Positions 36,097-47,662 of a stretch of 64,000 nt of DNA are shown here, piece after piece. This DNA comes from Brassica napus (lineage: Eukaryota > Streptophyta > Magnoliopsida > Brassicales > Brassicaceae). A model generated the notes under the pieces. It was given only the letters and a program-made list of their open reading frames with translations, made no database searches and was not told the DNA's origin. The stretch is taken from assembly GCF_020379485.1 (NCBI RefSeq), contig NC_063443.1, positions 19,091,531-19,155,530 on the forward strand. The letters run 5' to 3'. Each line of letters starts with the position of its first letter. Positions within the stretch are counted from its first letter, which is position 1. Made by a program: the position numbers and the translations under genes.

Positions 36097-36936
36097 TTAA
36101 GGTTTGTTGTGGCTTTGAGTGTAGATGTAGTCCAAGTGAGATTCAGTGATCATCCTTCTCTTCATACACTCTTCATCACTCTCCTCGCATTTCTCTTCTC
36201 CCATAAGCTTAAATCACATTTCAGGGGAAAATATAAATCAATTTTTTCTTAAATAAACACAATGAATATGCAGTAAGATAATAGTATGAATAAGAAAAGA
36301 GTATTTACATGTGATAACTCTTGGGCCATGTCAGATGCCTTATCTGCTTGTGTAGTCCAGGCCCAATTATTGTTATTGACTCCTTTTTCTTCTACTACGA
36401 TGGGAAAATTGGCAAGACAAAAACATGAAATCAAAGCTTTTTCCACGAAATATGTAAGAAAAATGGATCTAATCACTCATGATATGCACTCGATTTAATC
36501 CCAACAAGGTTCATACATGTGACCGAAACATAACGTCATTGCATGCTATGGATCAGTGAAATATTTTTATATTAAATTTGTGTTTCTATGAACGATTTCA
36601 AGATCTAAACTATAGATGATCCACAAAAGACATCATCAAGAAATTAAATTGTGGTACAGATACTCTTATTAACTACATTTTTCATACGACCGCACTAGAA
36701 AAGTAGAAATCTGCGTCTATATACTCCGAAAGTCATAATCAAACTTGTAAATTAGCATATATTCAACATATTTAAACAATTTACAAAGGCATGCATGATG
36801 CATGTGGGTCTGTATTATATGGCATGTAAATACCTTCTTTATCCACTTGGGAAGGTCGTTGAGCTGTACGAAGTTCAGAAAACTGAAGAAGGAGAAGAAC
36901 AAAAAGGAAGAGCACAATGCCGATTTTTTTCTCCAT
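36097..36936 (-). CDS. Phytosulfokine (PSK) precursor
   Basis: Secreted precursor of the tyrosine-sulfated pentapeptide hormone YIYTQ, perceived by PSKR receptor kinases in growth and immunity. Three exons on the minus strand: 36936-36834, 36394-36309, 36207-36097, all with GT-AG borders and compatible phases (1, then 0), giving 99 aa. Residues 1-25 form a signal peptide with core [13 protein letters not shown]. The acidic spacer carries the family hallmark [13 protein letters not shown], two cysteines before a basic pair, then HLDYIYTQ, eight residues from the end. Each exon is too short to stand out alone. It lies between HSFA3 and the lectin gene. I do not recall which Arabidopsis locus corresponds, so I give no symbol. 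Confidence 0.87.
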
Positions 36937-37413
36937 TTTTCTGTTTCAGAGCGCTTGAGAATAGGATTTCAACATGAAGAAGAAGATGAAAAAAAAGAAC
37001 AAGCCAAAACTTTAAAACACGAAGGAGAAGAAGTCAAAAGTTTTAATAAACGTGTAGATCTCTCACATGCTCGTTACATTTACGTTTTGGTCCGTCTCTG
37101 ATGTGTTGTGCAGTGGATCCCACTTAATAAAGCACTTCATTTAGCGAGAATGAGTCAGTGACTTCATCAACCAGACAAAACAACTAGTCAACAGCCACTT
37201 AAGAGTTTGTATTAAAATTTACATTTGTTGTACATATAATTCAAATCTAGTTTTGAGTTCTCTTCTGTATTTACCAAAATAAGTTTCAGTTAACTTTGAT
37301 CTATAAGACGAAACAAGTAGACAACTACTTACAATTATTTAAGTTATGAGTTCTCTTTTCCCAAAGAAAAATGTTCTGATCAATATTACTAATTATTAAA
37401 AAAGGTACTAATT

Positions 37414-37459
37414 ATTAATTTATTATACACTTTTTAAACACAATTAATTTATTATACAC
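37414..37459. mobile_element. Micro-retroposon-like duplication
   Basis: The 17-bp repeat ATTAATTTATTATACAC (37414-37430 and 37443-37459) flanks 12 bp, TTTTTAAACACA. It fits the stub pattern, though the tail is short and the region AT-rich. Confidence 0.35.
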
Positions 37460-38413
37460 ATTATTTAACTAGTTCTGCTTTTAACATATTTGTTTTCTAG
37501 TCGACACATCTCATGGTCGACATCCCACCCACGAGAGAAAGATTCTTCCTCGTTGATTGTGTAACCTAAATGACAAAAGCAAAACGGACGCACTCTCTTT
37601 CGACGTTACACAACATTACTACTCTCTATGTTTTCATGTCTCGACTTCCTCGTTTCCTATTATTTATTATAAAAATGAAAATTTTCAAAGACTAGTTCAC
37701 ATTTAACAGTTTCAAGTGTGATTCTTTGCTCAGTCCAAACCATTTCCGTATATTTTGAAATTACATTTAGGCAAAATAATTAATTTTAAAATTAAGAACC
37801 TACAAATCATGTGAACAAAGAAGAAAAAAACTTTACTCCACATGGTTAATGATATGGGTCTAAGTTAAAACTTAACATAGAGTCACATCATTTTAGGTAT
37901 TCGGATCTGTCTTGGCTAAACCAATTTCTTTGTGACATAGAACGACAAGGAATGATCACGAGCCTAATTTGAGTACTTGATGGGAGTCATTATCGTATAC
38001 TATTTTTCAGTAAGCCGACAATTCGATAAAACTAGGCCTTGTCCATTCATTACATCAATTGAGACAAAGAAAAGAGAGCCTCACGACTTTCTTTCGATTT
38101 TGGTGGTAGTCCTTTTCATACAATTTTTGCTTTAATAATTTACATGCAATTATTGTAAACCTGTGTGTTTTAGATTTGGTTTCATTTCATATCGTTCGTA
38201 GAGTATTATGAATTAGTTAATTTACTTTGGTCTTCAGAAAGGTAAAAATGTAGTGTGAAAAAATTGCAAACAATGTTTATATGTCGATAGTGCTAGATTT
38301 TTATCATTCAGATGAAAATGAACTAAATTGAAGTAATGTAGTCAGGTTTTCTTCCCCATCACTCATCAGAGTTCTAAACTTACTTTACTATTGTAAAATA
38401 CAATTATCAAAAA

Positions 38414-38494
38414 GTTGATATGGCCGAGTTGGTCTAAGGCGCCAGATTAAGGTTCTGGTCCGAAAGGGCGTTGGTTCAAATCCCACTGTCAACA
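38414..38494 (+). tRNA. tRNA-Leu (anticodon AAG)
   Basis: 81-nt class II tRNA. The acceptor GTTGATA pairs with TGTCAAC; the anticodon stem CCAGA/TCTGG encloses TTAAGGT (AAG at 38449-38451). The variable arm is GTCCGAAAGGGC. The T stem reads GTTGG against CCCAC, so position 51 is a T-C mismatch where G-C is usual. No intron. Probably functional but slightly degraded. Confidence 0.92.
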
Positions 38495-38907
38495 TTATTC
38501 TTTTTCAATGCTTGATCATCTTTGGGCTTCTGTTTTGGCCCATCGGTTACATTTTATTGTAAAAAGTAGATTCAAGGGGCCATATTATAATGAATTAAAA
38601 TTAACAATGGCCCTAAAAGTTAAGCCCGCCAACTTTGACATATAACATATGACCATATTCGGTGGATCTTCCGTTTACCACATGACATAGCTTAACACAT
38701 AAAATAATTAGATGGGAAGACTTATTAGGCTAATTAAGACATATGAATCCAAAAGAAACTTATGAGATGTGAATCGTCTGATATGTTTGGTATAGATTAG
38801 TCTACCATCAATCTATTTCAGATTGTTTTTCCCTAAGCAAGTTGTATAAAGTGAGTTCTTTACGAAAATGTAGGCATTAGTCATTACATATTTTCCAATA
38901 CATGTAG

Positions 38908-39811
38908 GTATTAGTTAGGGGTGTTCAATCCGGATATCGGTTCGGTTTTGGTTCGGTTTTTTTCGGTTTTCGGTATTTCGGTTAGTAAAATATAAGTACC
39001 ATTCTAAATCCATATTTACTTCGGTTCGGTTCGGTTTATATACCGTCGGTTTTCGGTTTATTCGGTGTTATACCAAAAAACATAATTATTTTGTTTGAGA
39101 TCATATTATATGAATTTTAGAGTCATATTGTCAATACAATCATTTATTAAAAATATATTACATGTTCAAATAAATGAACAAAAAAGTAAAAATGCCTCTA
39201 CCATCAAATAAAATAATCAAATCTATAACTAAAATCAAAGCTTGAAATTTTGAAAATAAAAATATGAAACAAAATAGAAACATGAAAAAAAAGTTTTTCC
39301 ACTCTTCCATATTTAGTGTTCATTAAAGTTATACTTTTTCAATTGAAAATTTTCCATTAATTATTGTCTATCAAATTTATAATCTTCATATTAATTTAGT
39401 GAAGACTAAAATAAATAAAAAAGATCAAAAAAGACTTAGAAAATAAGATGTATGAATTGCGATGTATTGTTATTTAGTTATAGTTCAAACGTTTTACAAA
39501 TTAAAGTTTTTTATTACTATAAAATTATGATAATAGTTATTAACACAAATTTAACTTATGTAACAAATAGATTTTCATGTATTGTTATAAAATAGATACA
39601 TATTTACATGTTTCTACTTTTAATCGGTTTTGTTCGGTTTATTCGGTTTAATCGGTTATATACCAAACCATATCCAAATCCTACGGTTTTTATAAAATTA
39701 TATCCATTCGGTTTATATGGTATATACCAAAACCAAACCATATTGTCTATTTCGGTTCGGTTCGGTTCAGTACGGTTCGGTTTTACCATATTGAACAGCC
39801 CTAGTATTAGT
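38908..39811. mobile_element. Non-autonomous hAT element rich in CGGTTCGGTT repeats
   Basis: The 8-bp duplication GTATTAGT (38908-38915 and 39804-39811) flanks 888 bp with inverted ends TAGGGGTGTTCAAT and TAGGGCTGTTCAAT. Subterminal arrays of CGGTTCGGTTTT words lie at both sides and AT-rich DNA in the middle. No transposase. An 8-bp TSD with TAGGG ends is the hAT signature. Confidence 0.9.
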
Positions 39812-39839
39812 CATTTACATATTTTCCAATACATGTAGG

Positions 39840-41290
39840 CATTAGTCATAAAACTGCAATCTAGACAAAACGATTAGTTTTTGGTAAGAAAATAAATAAA
39901 TGTAGGTTTGTATTCTGAGAGGGACAACAAAAAGGAACAACCGAACAAAAGAGTTGTTGTATGGTTGAACTTAAATGATGTCAACACAAACACATAAATA
40001 AAAAAATATAAAGTAAGTCAAAATCTGAACGAGATGGTGAGACTTTCGATGTTTTGTTACGATACCATTCATACATATCCTCTTTTCACAAATTAGTCCA
40101 CTCCTTACATTTAATGAGCCTTTTACAAAGTCAATCCATGTGACCTGATAATAACCACCACATCGTTGTGAAAACTAGGAGGTAACCTAATTGGACAGGT
40201 GTAACTATAACCATGTCTAGGCTAATACGTACGAGCCCCAGTGTTGCATTGGATCTCTGAAAACTTTTTTTTATGTGTGTGTAAAAGATTTCTGAAAACT
40301 CTACATTTCTACATTGCCATGATAAGAGTCTCGAATTTATCGGTTCAGAATTTTGAAAATAGTTCCTTGCAGTTGAGGAAACGTTGTTGGGTAGTTTATG
40401 TTTGTTCCTTTCATATAAAATACAACAGCCTGTAGCATGAGCCTCAAGTCTAAGCAGCTCTCATGCATCTTGATATAACTACACCATACATGCATGTATT
40501 ATACATGGTCCCTTAAGTTTTTGGAGGTGTAAAGAAGATTGCAAGTTGCAACTATAGAGACATTCAACGACCTGACAGGTAAATCGACAGAAACTAATGA
40601 AGAGCTTGAGTCTTTTGACCCTTAGATCTGGTGCGACTTTTGTCCTAACTCTATTTCACATATAATAACAACTACTTATCAAATTGTAACACCTATATCT
40701 TCTAGACTTCCCCTTTCAATTTGCAAGGATTTACATGAAATTGTGTATGCAGATATGTTTCTGGATTCAGAAGCGCGCGTGGCTCGATCACAGTAGGTCT
40801 TGTGAGTCTTAAACGATTCCAATATATAAATGTCTCATTTTTTTTACTCTTGCACAAGCTCTCGTTTGTAAAAACCAATCTAAAATAAACATAGAAATAC
40901 AATATAAACATTTCACAAACTCGTTGTTAATTTTAGATTCATACATGATACATGTGTATTTAGCTATGTATTGTATACACATATACTGACACTGACACAT
41001 GCTTAGTGCGTGCAATAATTTGTCTCTACTCAATATTGTATGTAATATATTGTGGTTTTAGTGCAATAGACAACTGGTCCATTTGCGATTAGCGATTAAT
41101 GATTAATGGTTGATATGATAAACATTTCATCCCAATATTTCCACCAGAAAACCATATCTTTCTCAAATCAGACTTCAAATATTCAATACTAGTCCCACGA
41201 CATCGACGCCTTATAATACCATTTTCTTCATATATTATACGACTGGTAAACATATCAAATCATTTATACTTTTATATACCTAGCTGCGTC
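39840..41290. other. Intergenic region upstream of the lectin gene
   Basis: No gene recognised. A possible stub with 10-bp repeats TCTGAAAACT (40256-40265 and 40291-40300) is the only structure seen. Confidence 0.45.
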
Positions 41291-41294
41291 TCCC

Positions 41295-41302
41295 TATAAA
41301 TA
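41295..41302 (+). promoter_or_regulatory. TATA box of the lectin gene
   Basis: TATAAATA about 150 bp before the ATG, followed by a CT microsatellite in the leader (about 41329-41360). Confidence 0.6.
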
Positions 41303-41451
41303 TATATTGAAGTAAACTGATGCAATGGACTCTCTCTCTCTCTCTCTCCCTCTCTCTCTGCATGAACGAATCAAAAACATCACACTCTCTTTCCATTTCT
41401 GTTAAGCTAGTACAACTTCTCTTTCTTCCTCTTTGATACAAATTTCCAAAA

Positions 41452-42900
41452 ATGGAAGGTTTGTGTTTTCGTTTCCCCTTGTTATTCGTTTTCCTACTTT
41501 GTTCTCATACACGGCATCAAGTCAACGCGACCGAACCGGTTCTAGAGTTAACCAAAGGCTTCGAAGCTAAACCGGACTCGTCCATCAACTCCTTCCAGCC
41601 ACTCCTCACTGACCCGAGCGGAAACTTTTCGTTCGGGCTCCTACGTTTAAACGGGTCACGCCTCTCACTCGCTGTAACCCACCCGAACTTAACGGACCCC
41701 CTCTGGGTTTTCGACCCGACCCGAACAGCGAGCTGGTCACACAAAACGAAACTATTCTTCAACGGCAGCCTCGTGGTCTCCGACCCTTCCTCGAGGGTAG
41801 AATGGTCAACTCACACTAACGGAGACCGTCTCGTCCTCCGTAACGACTCCAATCTCCAAGTGGTGTCCACGTCATCCTCCTCAATCGAGTGGGAGAGTTT
41901 CGATTTTCCCGCGAACACACTCGTCGAGAATCAAAACTTCACGTCCACGATGGCTCTGGTTTCATCCAACGGCTTGTATTCGATGCGGTTAGGACGCGAC
42001 TTCATCGGACTATACGCTAAGGTCAGCGACGACTCTCACTCTCAGCAGTTCTACTGGAAACACAGCGCTCTCCAGGCGAAGGCCAAGATCAGAGACGGAT
42101 CGGGTCCGATTCACGCTCGGATCAACCCGAACGGTTATCTCGGTATGTACCAAACCGGGACCGTTCCGGTCGACGTGGAAGCGTTCAACAGCTTTCAACG
42201 GCCGGTTAACGGTCTTATGATTCTCCGATTGGAATCCGACGGGAACCTCCGGGGATATCTCTGGGACGGATCTCGCTGGGCGTTGAACTACGAAGCTATT
42301 CGAGAGACTTGCGATCTCCCGAATCCGTGTGGTCCGTACAGTCTCTGCACTCCTGGATCGGGATGCTCGTGTATAGATAACAGCACCGTGATCGGAGAGT
42401 GTGGTCGCGGGGGTTCGAGAGCGGCGGACTTTTGCGGCGGTGAGACGGAGAAGTTTAAAACGGTGAGACGTGGAGGCGTTGAAGTGCCGTTTAAGGAACT
42501 GATGGATCATAAAACGACGTCGTCGTTGGGAGAGTGTGAGGAGATGTGTGTGGAGGATTGCAAGTGTTTCGGGTCGGTTTATAATAACGGCTCCGGGTTT
42601 TGTTATTTGGTTAATTACCCGATCAGGACGATGCTGGGCGTTGCGGATCCGAGTAAAATGGGTTATTTTAAGGTACGTGAGGGTGTAGGGAAGAAGAGAA
42701 GCCGAGTGGGATTAACGGTTGGGATGTCTCTGCTCGCTGTGATTGCGTTGGCTTTAACGGTGGCGATGGTTTACGTTGCGTTTAGGATATGGAGTAGAGA
42801 GAAACATGCACTAGAGGGAGAAGATGGTGGGTTATCACCCGGCCCGTATAAAAATCTCGGGTCGGATAGTTTTAGTTCCGTTGAAATGAGTCGTAGGTGA
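41452..42900 (+). CDS. G-type (mannose-binding) lectin/PAN membrane protein without kinase
   Basis: Single-exon 482-aa protein related to S-domain receptor-like kinases but lacking a kinase. Residues 1-26 form a signal peptide (core FPLLFVFLLCSH). The B-lectin-type domain spans about 30-185 with several N-glycosylation sites. A cysteine-rich EGF/S-locus-like segment (ETCDLPNPCGPYSLC) and a PAN/Apple-type region (about 325-405, with CVEDCKCFGS) follow. One transmembrane helix (about 419-445, core MSLLAVIALALTVAMVY) precedes a 38-residue cytoplasmic tail. It is probably a cell-surface carbohydrate-binding protein; its ligand is unknown. Corresponds to At5g03700 by order. Confidence 0.92.
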   Translation: MEGLCFRFPLLFVFLLCSHTRHQVNATEPVLELTKGFEAKPDSSINSFQPLLTDPSGNFSFGLLRLNGSRLSLAVTHPNLTDPLWVFDPTRTASWSHKTKLFFNGSLVVSDPSSRVEWSTHTNGDRLVLRNDSNLQVVSTSSSSIEWESFDFPANTLVENQNFTSTMALVSSNGLYSMRLGRDFIGLYAKVSDDSHSQQFYWKHSALQAKAKIRDGSGPIHARINPNGYLGMYQTGTVPVDVEAFNSFQRPVNGLMILRLESDGNLRGYLWDGSRWALNYEAIRETCDLPNPCGPYSLCTPGSGCSCIDNSTVIGECGRGGSRAADFCGGETEKFKTVRRGGVEVPFKELMDHKTTSSLGECEEMCVEDCKCFGSVYNNGSGFCYLVNYPIRTMLGVADPSKMGYFKVREGVGKKRSRVGLTVGMSLLAVIALALTVAMVYVAFRIWSREKHALEGEDGGLSPGPYKNLGSDSFSSVEMSRR

Positions 42901-43243
42901 TAGTTTTTTAGTTACACATATATAAAATTAGTTAACCCTTTTTTTTTTTTGCTTTATGCAACTTGAATATTGTCTTCTTGCTGATGAACTTTTTACCTAT
43001 CAAAACTATTACGGAAAAGGTGTTTGGATAAATCTTGGATGGTGAAGGCGGGAAATATTATAAAAATGTGTAATGGCGTCATGGATGACGATAACAAGTA
43101 TGGATGGGTGGACTCTTCTTTTAGGCCCACATGTTTGAGAGTTGACACTTCCACTATCCTATTTTTATATAATTTTTTTCAAATTTGATAGATATATAAT
43201 TCAATATCATCACTTTTATTTCGGATCATCCAGTGGCTTAGTT

Positions 43244-43249
43244 CACGTG
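43244..43249. promoter_or_regulatory. G-box upstream of aldolase
   Basis: CACGTG about 235 bp before the ATG, with GGCCC-type motifs nearby (about 43348, 43397 and 43423). bHLH or bZIP binding is inferred only. Confidence 0.4.
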
Positions 43250-43406
43250 CTTCATGGCCGCAACCACCAGTAAAATGCAACAAAGAATGATCTTTCTGAA
43301 ATAAATAAAACTTTCTACAATATTAGAGGCAGAGCGTCAACTTCTTCGGGCCTCTCGTAAATCTCTATTTTTGTAGTTGTATCCGTCTCTAACGCGGCCC
43401 TTTTAC

Positions 43407-43414
43407 TATAAAAA
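43407..43414 (+). promoter_or_regulatory. TATA box of aldolase
   Basis: TATAAAAA 75 bp upstream of the ATG. Confidence 0.6.
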
Positions 43415-43481
43415 TCCCCAAAAGGCCCATTTTAAAATCGATCTTTATATCATCTACGTCGTGCCCTCTCTTTTTTAAACA

Positions 43482-44889
43482 ATGTCGTGCTTCAAGTCCA
43501 AATACGCCGGTAAATCTCACCACCATCTCATTGTTCATCATTTGATTTATCTAGTTCCATCAGCTTCTTGTAGTTTGAAAATGTTAATTATCACCGGTAT
43601 AATGATTTTTTTTATCTCGACAGATGAGCTCATCGCCAATGCTGCTTACATCGGTTCTCCAGGGAAAGGTATTCTCGCCGCTGATGAATCCACAGGGACC
43701 ATCGGAAAACGTTTCGCAAGCATTAACGTCGAGAACGTTGAATCAAACAGACGTGCTTTACGTGAGCTCTTGTTCACCACTCCAGGAGCTCTCCAATACA
43801 TCAGTGGTATCATCCTCTTTGAGGAAACTCTCTACCAGAAAACAGCTTCAGGTAAAGACTCTAACCCTCACAAGAGTAATCACAATATATCTGACAAAAA
43901 AAAGATATATACAATATTCTTAGTACAACTGCTTTTGAAATGAAATAAATTTAACATTCTTTAAGAAAAAAAAATCTGATATGTAAACTATATATCTTTA
44001 TTGTGTGTTTTAAAAAGAAAATTATATATCTTTATTACATTGGAATAACTTGACGTGTGCTACAGGTAAACCATTTGTTGATGTAATGAAGGAAGCTAAA
44101 GTCCTTCCCGGTATCAAAGTCGATAAAGGAACTGTCGAGCTCGCTGGTACAAATGGTGAAACCACAACCATTGGCCTCGACGGGCTCGGAGACCGTTGCA
44201 AGAAATACTATGAAGCAGGTGCACGTTTTGCCAAATGGCGTGCCGTTCTCAAAATCGGAGCCAACGAGCCTTCGGAGTTAGCCATCCACGAAAACGCTTA
44301 CGGTCTAGCGAGATATGCCGTCATTTGCCAAGAGAACGGTCTCGTCCCCATCGTGGAACCAGAGATCCTCGTGGACGGATCCCACGATATTGAGAAATGT
44401 GCTTACGTCACGGAACGTGTCCTCGCGGCTTGTTATAAGGCTCTTAATGATCACCACGTGATCTTAGAAGGAACGCTCTTGAAACCAAACATGGTTACTC
44501 CAGGCTCCGATAGTAAGTCTAGGGCTGAACCCAAAGTGATCGCAGAGCACACGGTCCGTGCATTACAGCGTACTGTCCCCGCCGCGGTTCCAGCCGTTGT
44601 GTTCTTGTCTGGAGGACAGAGTGAGGAACAAGCAACTGTGAATTTAAACGCCATTAATCAGCTCAAAGGTAAGAAACCGTGGAGCTTGACGTTTTCGTAT
44701 GGACGTGCGCTTCAGCAGAGTACACTCAAGGCTTGGGGAGGTAAAGAGGAGAATGTTGAGAAGGCTCAAAAGGCGTTCTTGGCTCGAGCCAAGGCTAACT
44801 CGGAGGCAACTACTGGTGCCTACAAAGGTGATGCTCAGCTCGGTGAAGGTGCTTCTGAGAGCCTTCACGTTAAAGACTACAAATACTAA
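43482..44889 (+). CDS. FBA4: Class I fructose-bisphosphate aldolase, cytosolic type
   Basis: Glycolytic/gluconeogenic enzyme cleaving fructose-1,6-bisphosphate to DHAP and glyceraldehyde-3-phosphate. Three exons: 43482-43509 (28 nt), 43624-43851, 44066-44889, giving 359 aa, the usual cytosolic length. There is no transit peptide: the start [20 protein letters not shown] aligns with cytosolic isoforms. Visible are the substrate-binding GILAADEST, the Lys in WRAVLKIG, the Glu in VEPEIL and the Schiff-base lysine in [14 protein letters not shown]. It ends in the conserved DYKY, whose terminal Tyr is needed for full activity in class I enzymes. Collinear with At5g03690. Confidence 0.95.
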
Positions 44890-44999
44890 AAAAGTATTTG
44901 GGGATTTAATTAATTTGTTGAAAATTTTGGTAATTATGCGATATTATATAATCATAAAACCTAACCGTATGTAATTATTTGTTTTTGGGTGGTATAATA

Positions 45000-46888
45000 T
45001 TATCCTGGTGTACATAATTTTTTTTTTTTACCTTATCACTATTTATGATGATGAAATCCTTCTCTAAGGGAAATTTTGTTGTAATATATGCTTTGTAAAC
45101 TTAATTTATTGAAAAGATGTAACTTACATACTAACATCTTTTAAAATAACATGTTTTGGTTATGTTCTGCTACTTGTTTCATTCCTAGTTAATAAACTTG
45201 TAACGAAAATAAAATAAATATGTCAATAACAAAAACCAATTATATCTACATGATTGAAGTTTATTTTAGCTGCGACGTTGAAAGGTCAACGAAATCTCAT
45301 CGTTGTTAATTCGTCGGCCGCCGTTTCTTTTCATTCGCAAACTTCTTATTTACGTACTTGTCTTCATCCTATTCCTAATTATTCTTTTGGCCAGTGATTA
45401 ATCGATAATTTTTGTTTTACCCTCTCACTGCTTCATATTTGCGCTGCCCTAGGGTTGTTTCATAATTATGATTCTGCTGTTGCTGTATTGTATTTATGGT
45501 TTATCCTTTACTGTTCTGTTTTTGCGTCCTTACCCTCGCATTGTTTCTCAACATTGTAATATATCTTCTCATAGATCCTAGTTATATAGACATAAATGTC
45601 TGCATAATACAAATTAAAGAGAAAAAATATATATTTTTGTTCAGCAGAATATATTCATTTATTTTTAGTTAAATTAATGAGAGAAATATCAAAATAAGAA
45701 ACTCATATAATGAGGTGATGATATGTCTAGTCGTAGGGCGGACAGTATAGAGAGACAATGGCAGTGACTGAACGTAAACTAGCGTCGTGAAAACAGTTTT
45801 AATTGTTTAGTGATGGACGAGAAGTCTTACCACTCTAACTTGAGTCCTTATTCACTAGCTACAACTACAAGTCAACAATCCCTTTTTGTTACTTTTTCGT
45901 ATTTTAGACCAAAACTCTTAAAAGAATACAAACTCTGAAAACTTCTTTTTTCCCTTTGATGCTATAACCAATATGTTACAAAAAAAGCTATAGCCAATTA
46001 AAAAAAAAAATTACAGAACTTTTAGGATCTATCTTTAGCTAGATTTATCAGTGGTCTGTAATGGAATGTTTTGAAGATTAAGTAAACATTGAGCTTCTGA
46101 AAATTATTGTGTGACGTGTTCTTTATATTTCCACAAGATATATGTCGACATGTGCAAATATCAGCATCAATATCTAAATTAATTTGAACAGTAAATATAA
46201 AGTTTGACAAGAAGAATCATCAAACTCTAGAAGTAGGACTGGTCTTGCGTGGAACCCATAAAATAAAACAAGCATTTAAATGAGAATAGAGACAATTCAG
46301 AATTAATCAACATTGTAAATAATGTGTACGCACAAAAGATTGTATTGACTCGTGCTCGTGTCTCACTGTATCTATAGGGAATAGGGACAAAAGGAGAAGA
46401 GTGAGATCATGGAGATAGATAAAGGCAAATGGTTACTTTCTCTCTGACCATCAACACACTGAATCGACCAGAGCTTACTTCACCACTCTTCTTCCCTGTC
46501 CCCATCTTCATAACTCTTTGTCTCTCTCTCTCTAGGATTACCCAAATTTACTTCTCTAGCCTTCTATGTATGTTTTCTTTGTATCTCCATTTATGTACAT
46601 ACATTAATTAGTTTGACTTTTCTAGACCAAAGTTTTACTAAATTTTACGATTTACAACAATCAAATAAAAACTCAGTATAATTGTTTGATCATTTAAAAA
46701 GTGGTTATATATGAAACGGACCATGGCAGAAAGCTTGGTAAATTGGAAATATAAAAGGGAAAAACAGGTTTGATTGTCTTTTTCTGTTTTCTACATAGTA
46801 TTGAAGATACCGTACACCAAACAAGATTGAAAATGCATCATAAATTACATCTTCCTAATAAGTATCGAAAATTCAGTCAATAGAAAAT
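45000..46888. other. Intergenic region between aldolase and PTL
   Basis: AT-rich DNA downstream of both convergent genes. One stub candidate lies at 45961-45998. A pyrimidine-rich block at about 46480-46560 is the only compositional feature. No gene recognised. Confidence 0.5.
45961..45998 (+). mobile_element. Micro-retroposon stub
   Basis: GCTATAACCAAT and GCTATAGCCAAT (45961-45972 and 45987-45998, one mismatch) flank ATGTTAC plus 7 A. Confidence 0.45.
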
Positions 46889-46938
46889 AATTATTGGTCT
46901 CATTCTTTTTTTTTTGTCAACAATTATTGGTCTCATTC
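46889..46938 (-). mobile_element. Micro-retroposon stub
   Basis: The 17-bp perfect repeat AATTATTGGTCTCATTC (46889-46905 and 46922-46938) flanks 16 bp that read GTTGAC plus 10 A on the minus strand. Confidence 0.62.
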
Positions 46939-47124
46939 AATCAACATTAACATGTTATATTGTGAAATCAATGGACAAGAACCGTTTGGTTCATGTGTTA
47001 TTGCTCTCGAATGTGCTCATAATCGTCCTAAGAAAACTAGAAAACATTTAAGTATGGGACCAGTCAATTCCTTCACGTTTTCAATAGCATGCTCTTATAC
47101 GAGTCATCAAAATTTTGGTTTAAT

Positions 47125-47126
<2 letters not shown>

Positions 47127-47171
<45 letters not shown>
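47127..47171 (+). repeat. Uninterrupted run of 45 G
   Basis: A pure poly(G) tract in otherwise AT-rich intergenic DNA between two convergent genes. Such runs are rare in plant genomes, can form G-quadruplexes, and are also a classic site of sequencing or assembly length error. Confidence 0.9.
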
Positions 47172-47172
<1 letters not shown>

Positions 47173-47662
47173 TACATTTAACGGTAAAATGTGGAGTGGT
47201 TTAGAGACATGCATGATTTGTTTTCTTTTTAGTTACCTATTTTATGATATGTCTTGTCTGCTTTTGCGTGTTTTTGCCTTTCGATGTGAAATATATATAC
47301 TCATCTTTAAATTTTTGTTATTATGAGATGCGATCTAAGTATTAAGCATAAATCATTTATATGTCTAGATGTGTATGCTACTAGAGTCAAGGTTAAACAC
47401 TAGGAGAAAAGATTGATATAAAAAGTCTTACAGCATAAATACATGAAAACATAATAATCATTGGTTAAAGCCTACTTTAAATTGACTTTCATCTTATATA
47501 TGCTGGTAAGCCCCAACAAAATATTTATTTCCCTTCACTCTAAGCATCATGTGACATAAAATAGTTAAGTCAAGGTTTATCTCATATAATATAGCTAACT
47601 CAAAAGAATTAGTTAACCTCATGACCACCTTCTTCTTCTGCTGCTTGGTTGGGAGAAATTAG

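Noticed and set aside
36249..36476. 75-aa single-exon frame as a gene of its own
   Set aside because: Only its middle (36309-36394) is coding, as exon 2 of the phytosulfokine precursor; the rest is intron read-through.
39604..39789. Open frame with PNRTEPNRTE repeats
   Set aside because: Translation of CGGTTCGGTT subterminal repeats of the hAT element, not a gene.
42010..42510. 166-aa open frame antisense to the lectin gene
   Set aside because: Opposite-strand shadow of a CG-rich coding exon.
46429..46611. 60-aa frame in a pyrimidine-rich block
   Set aside because: Low complexity, no domain, no conserved neighbours or splice partners.
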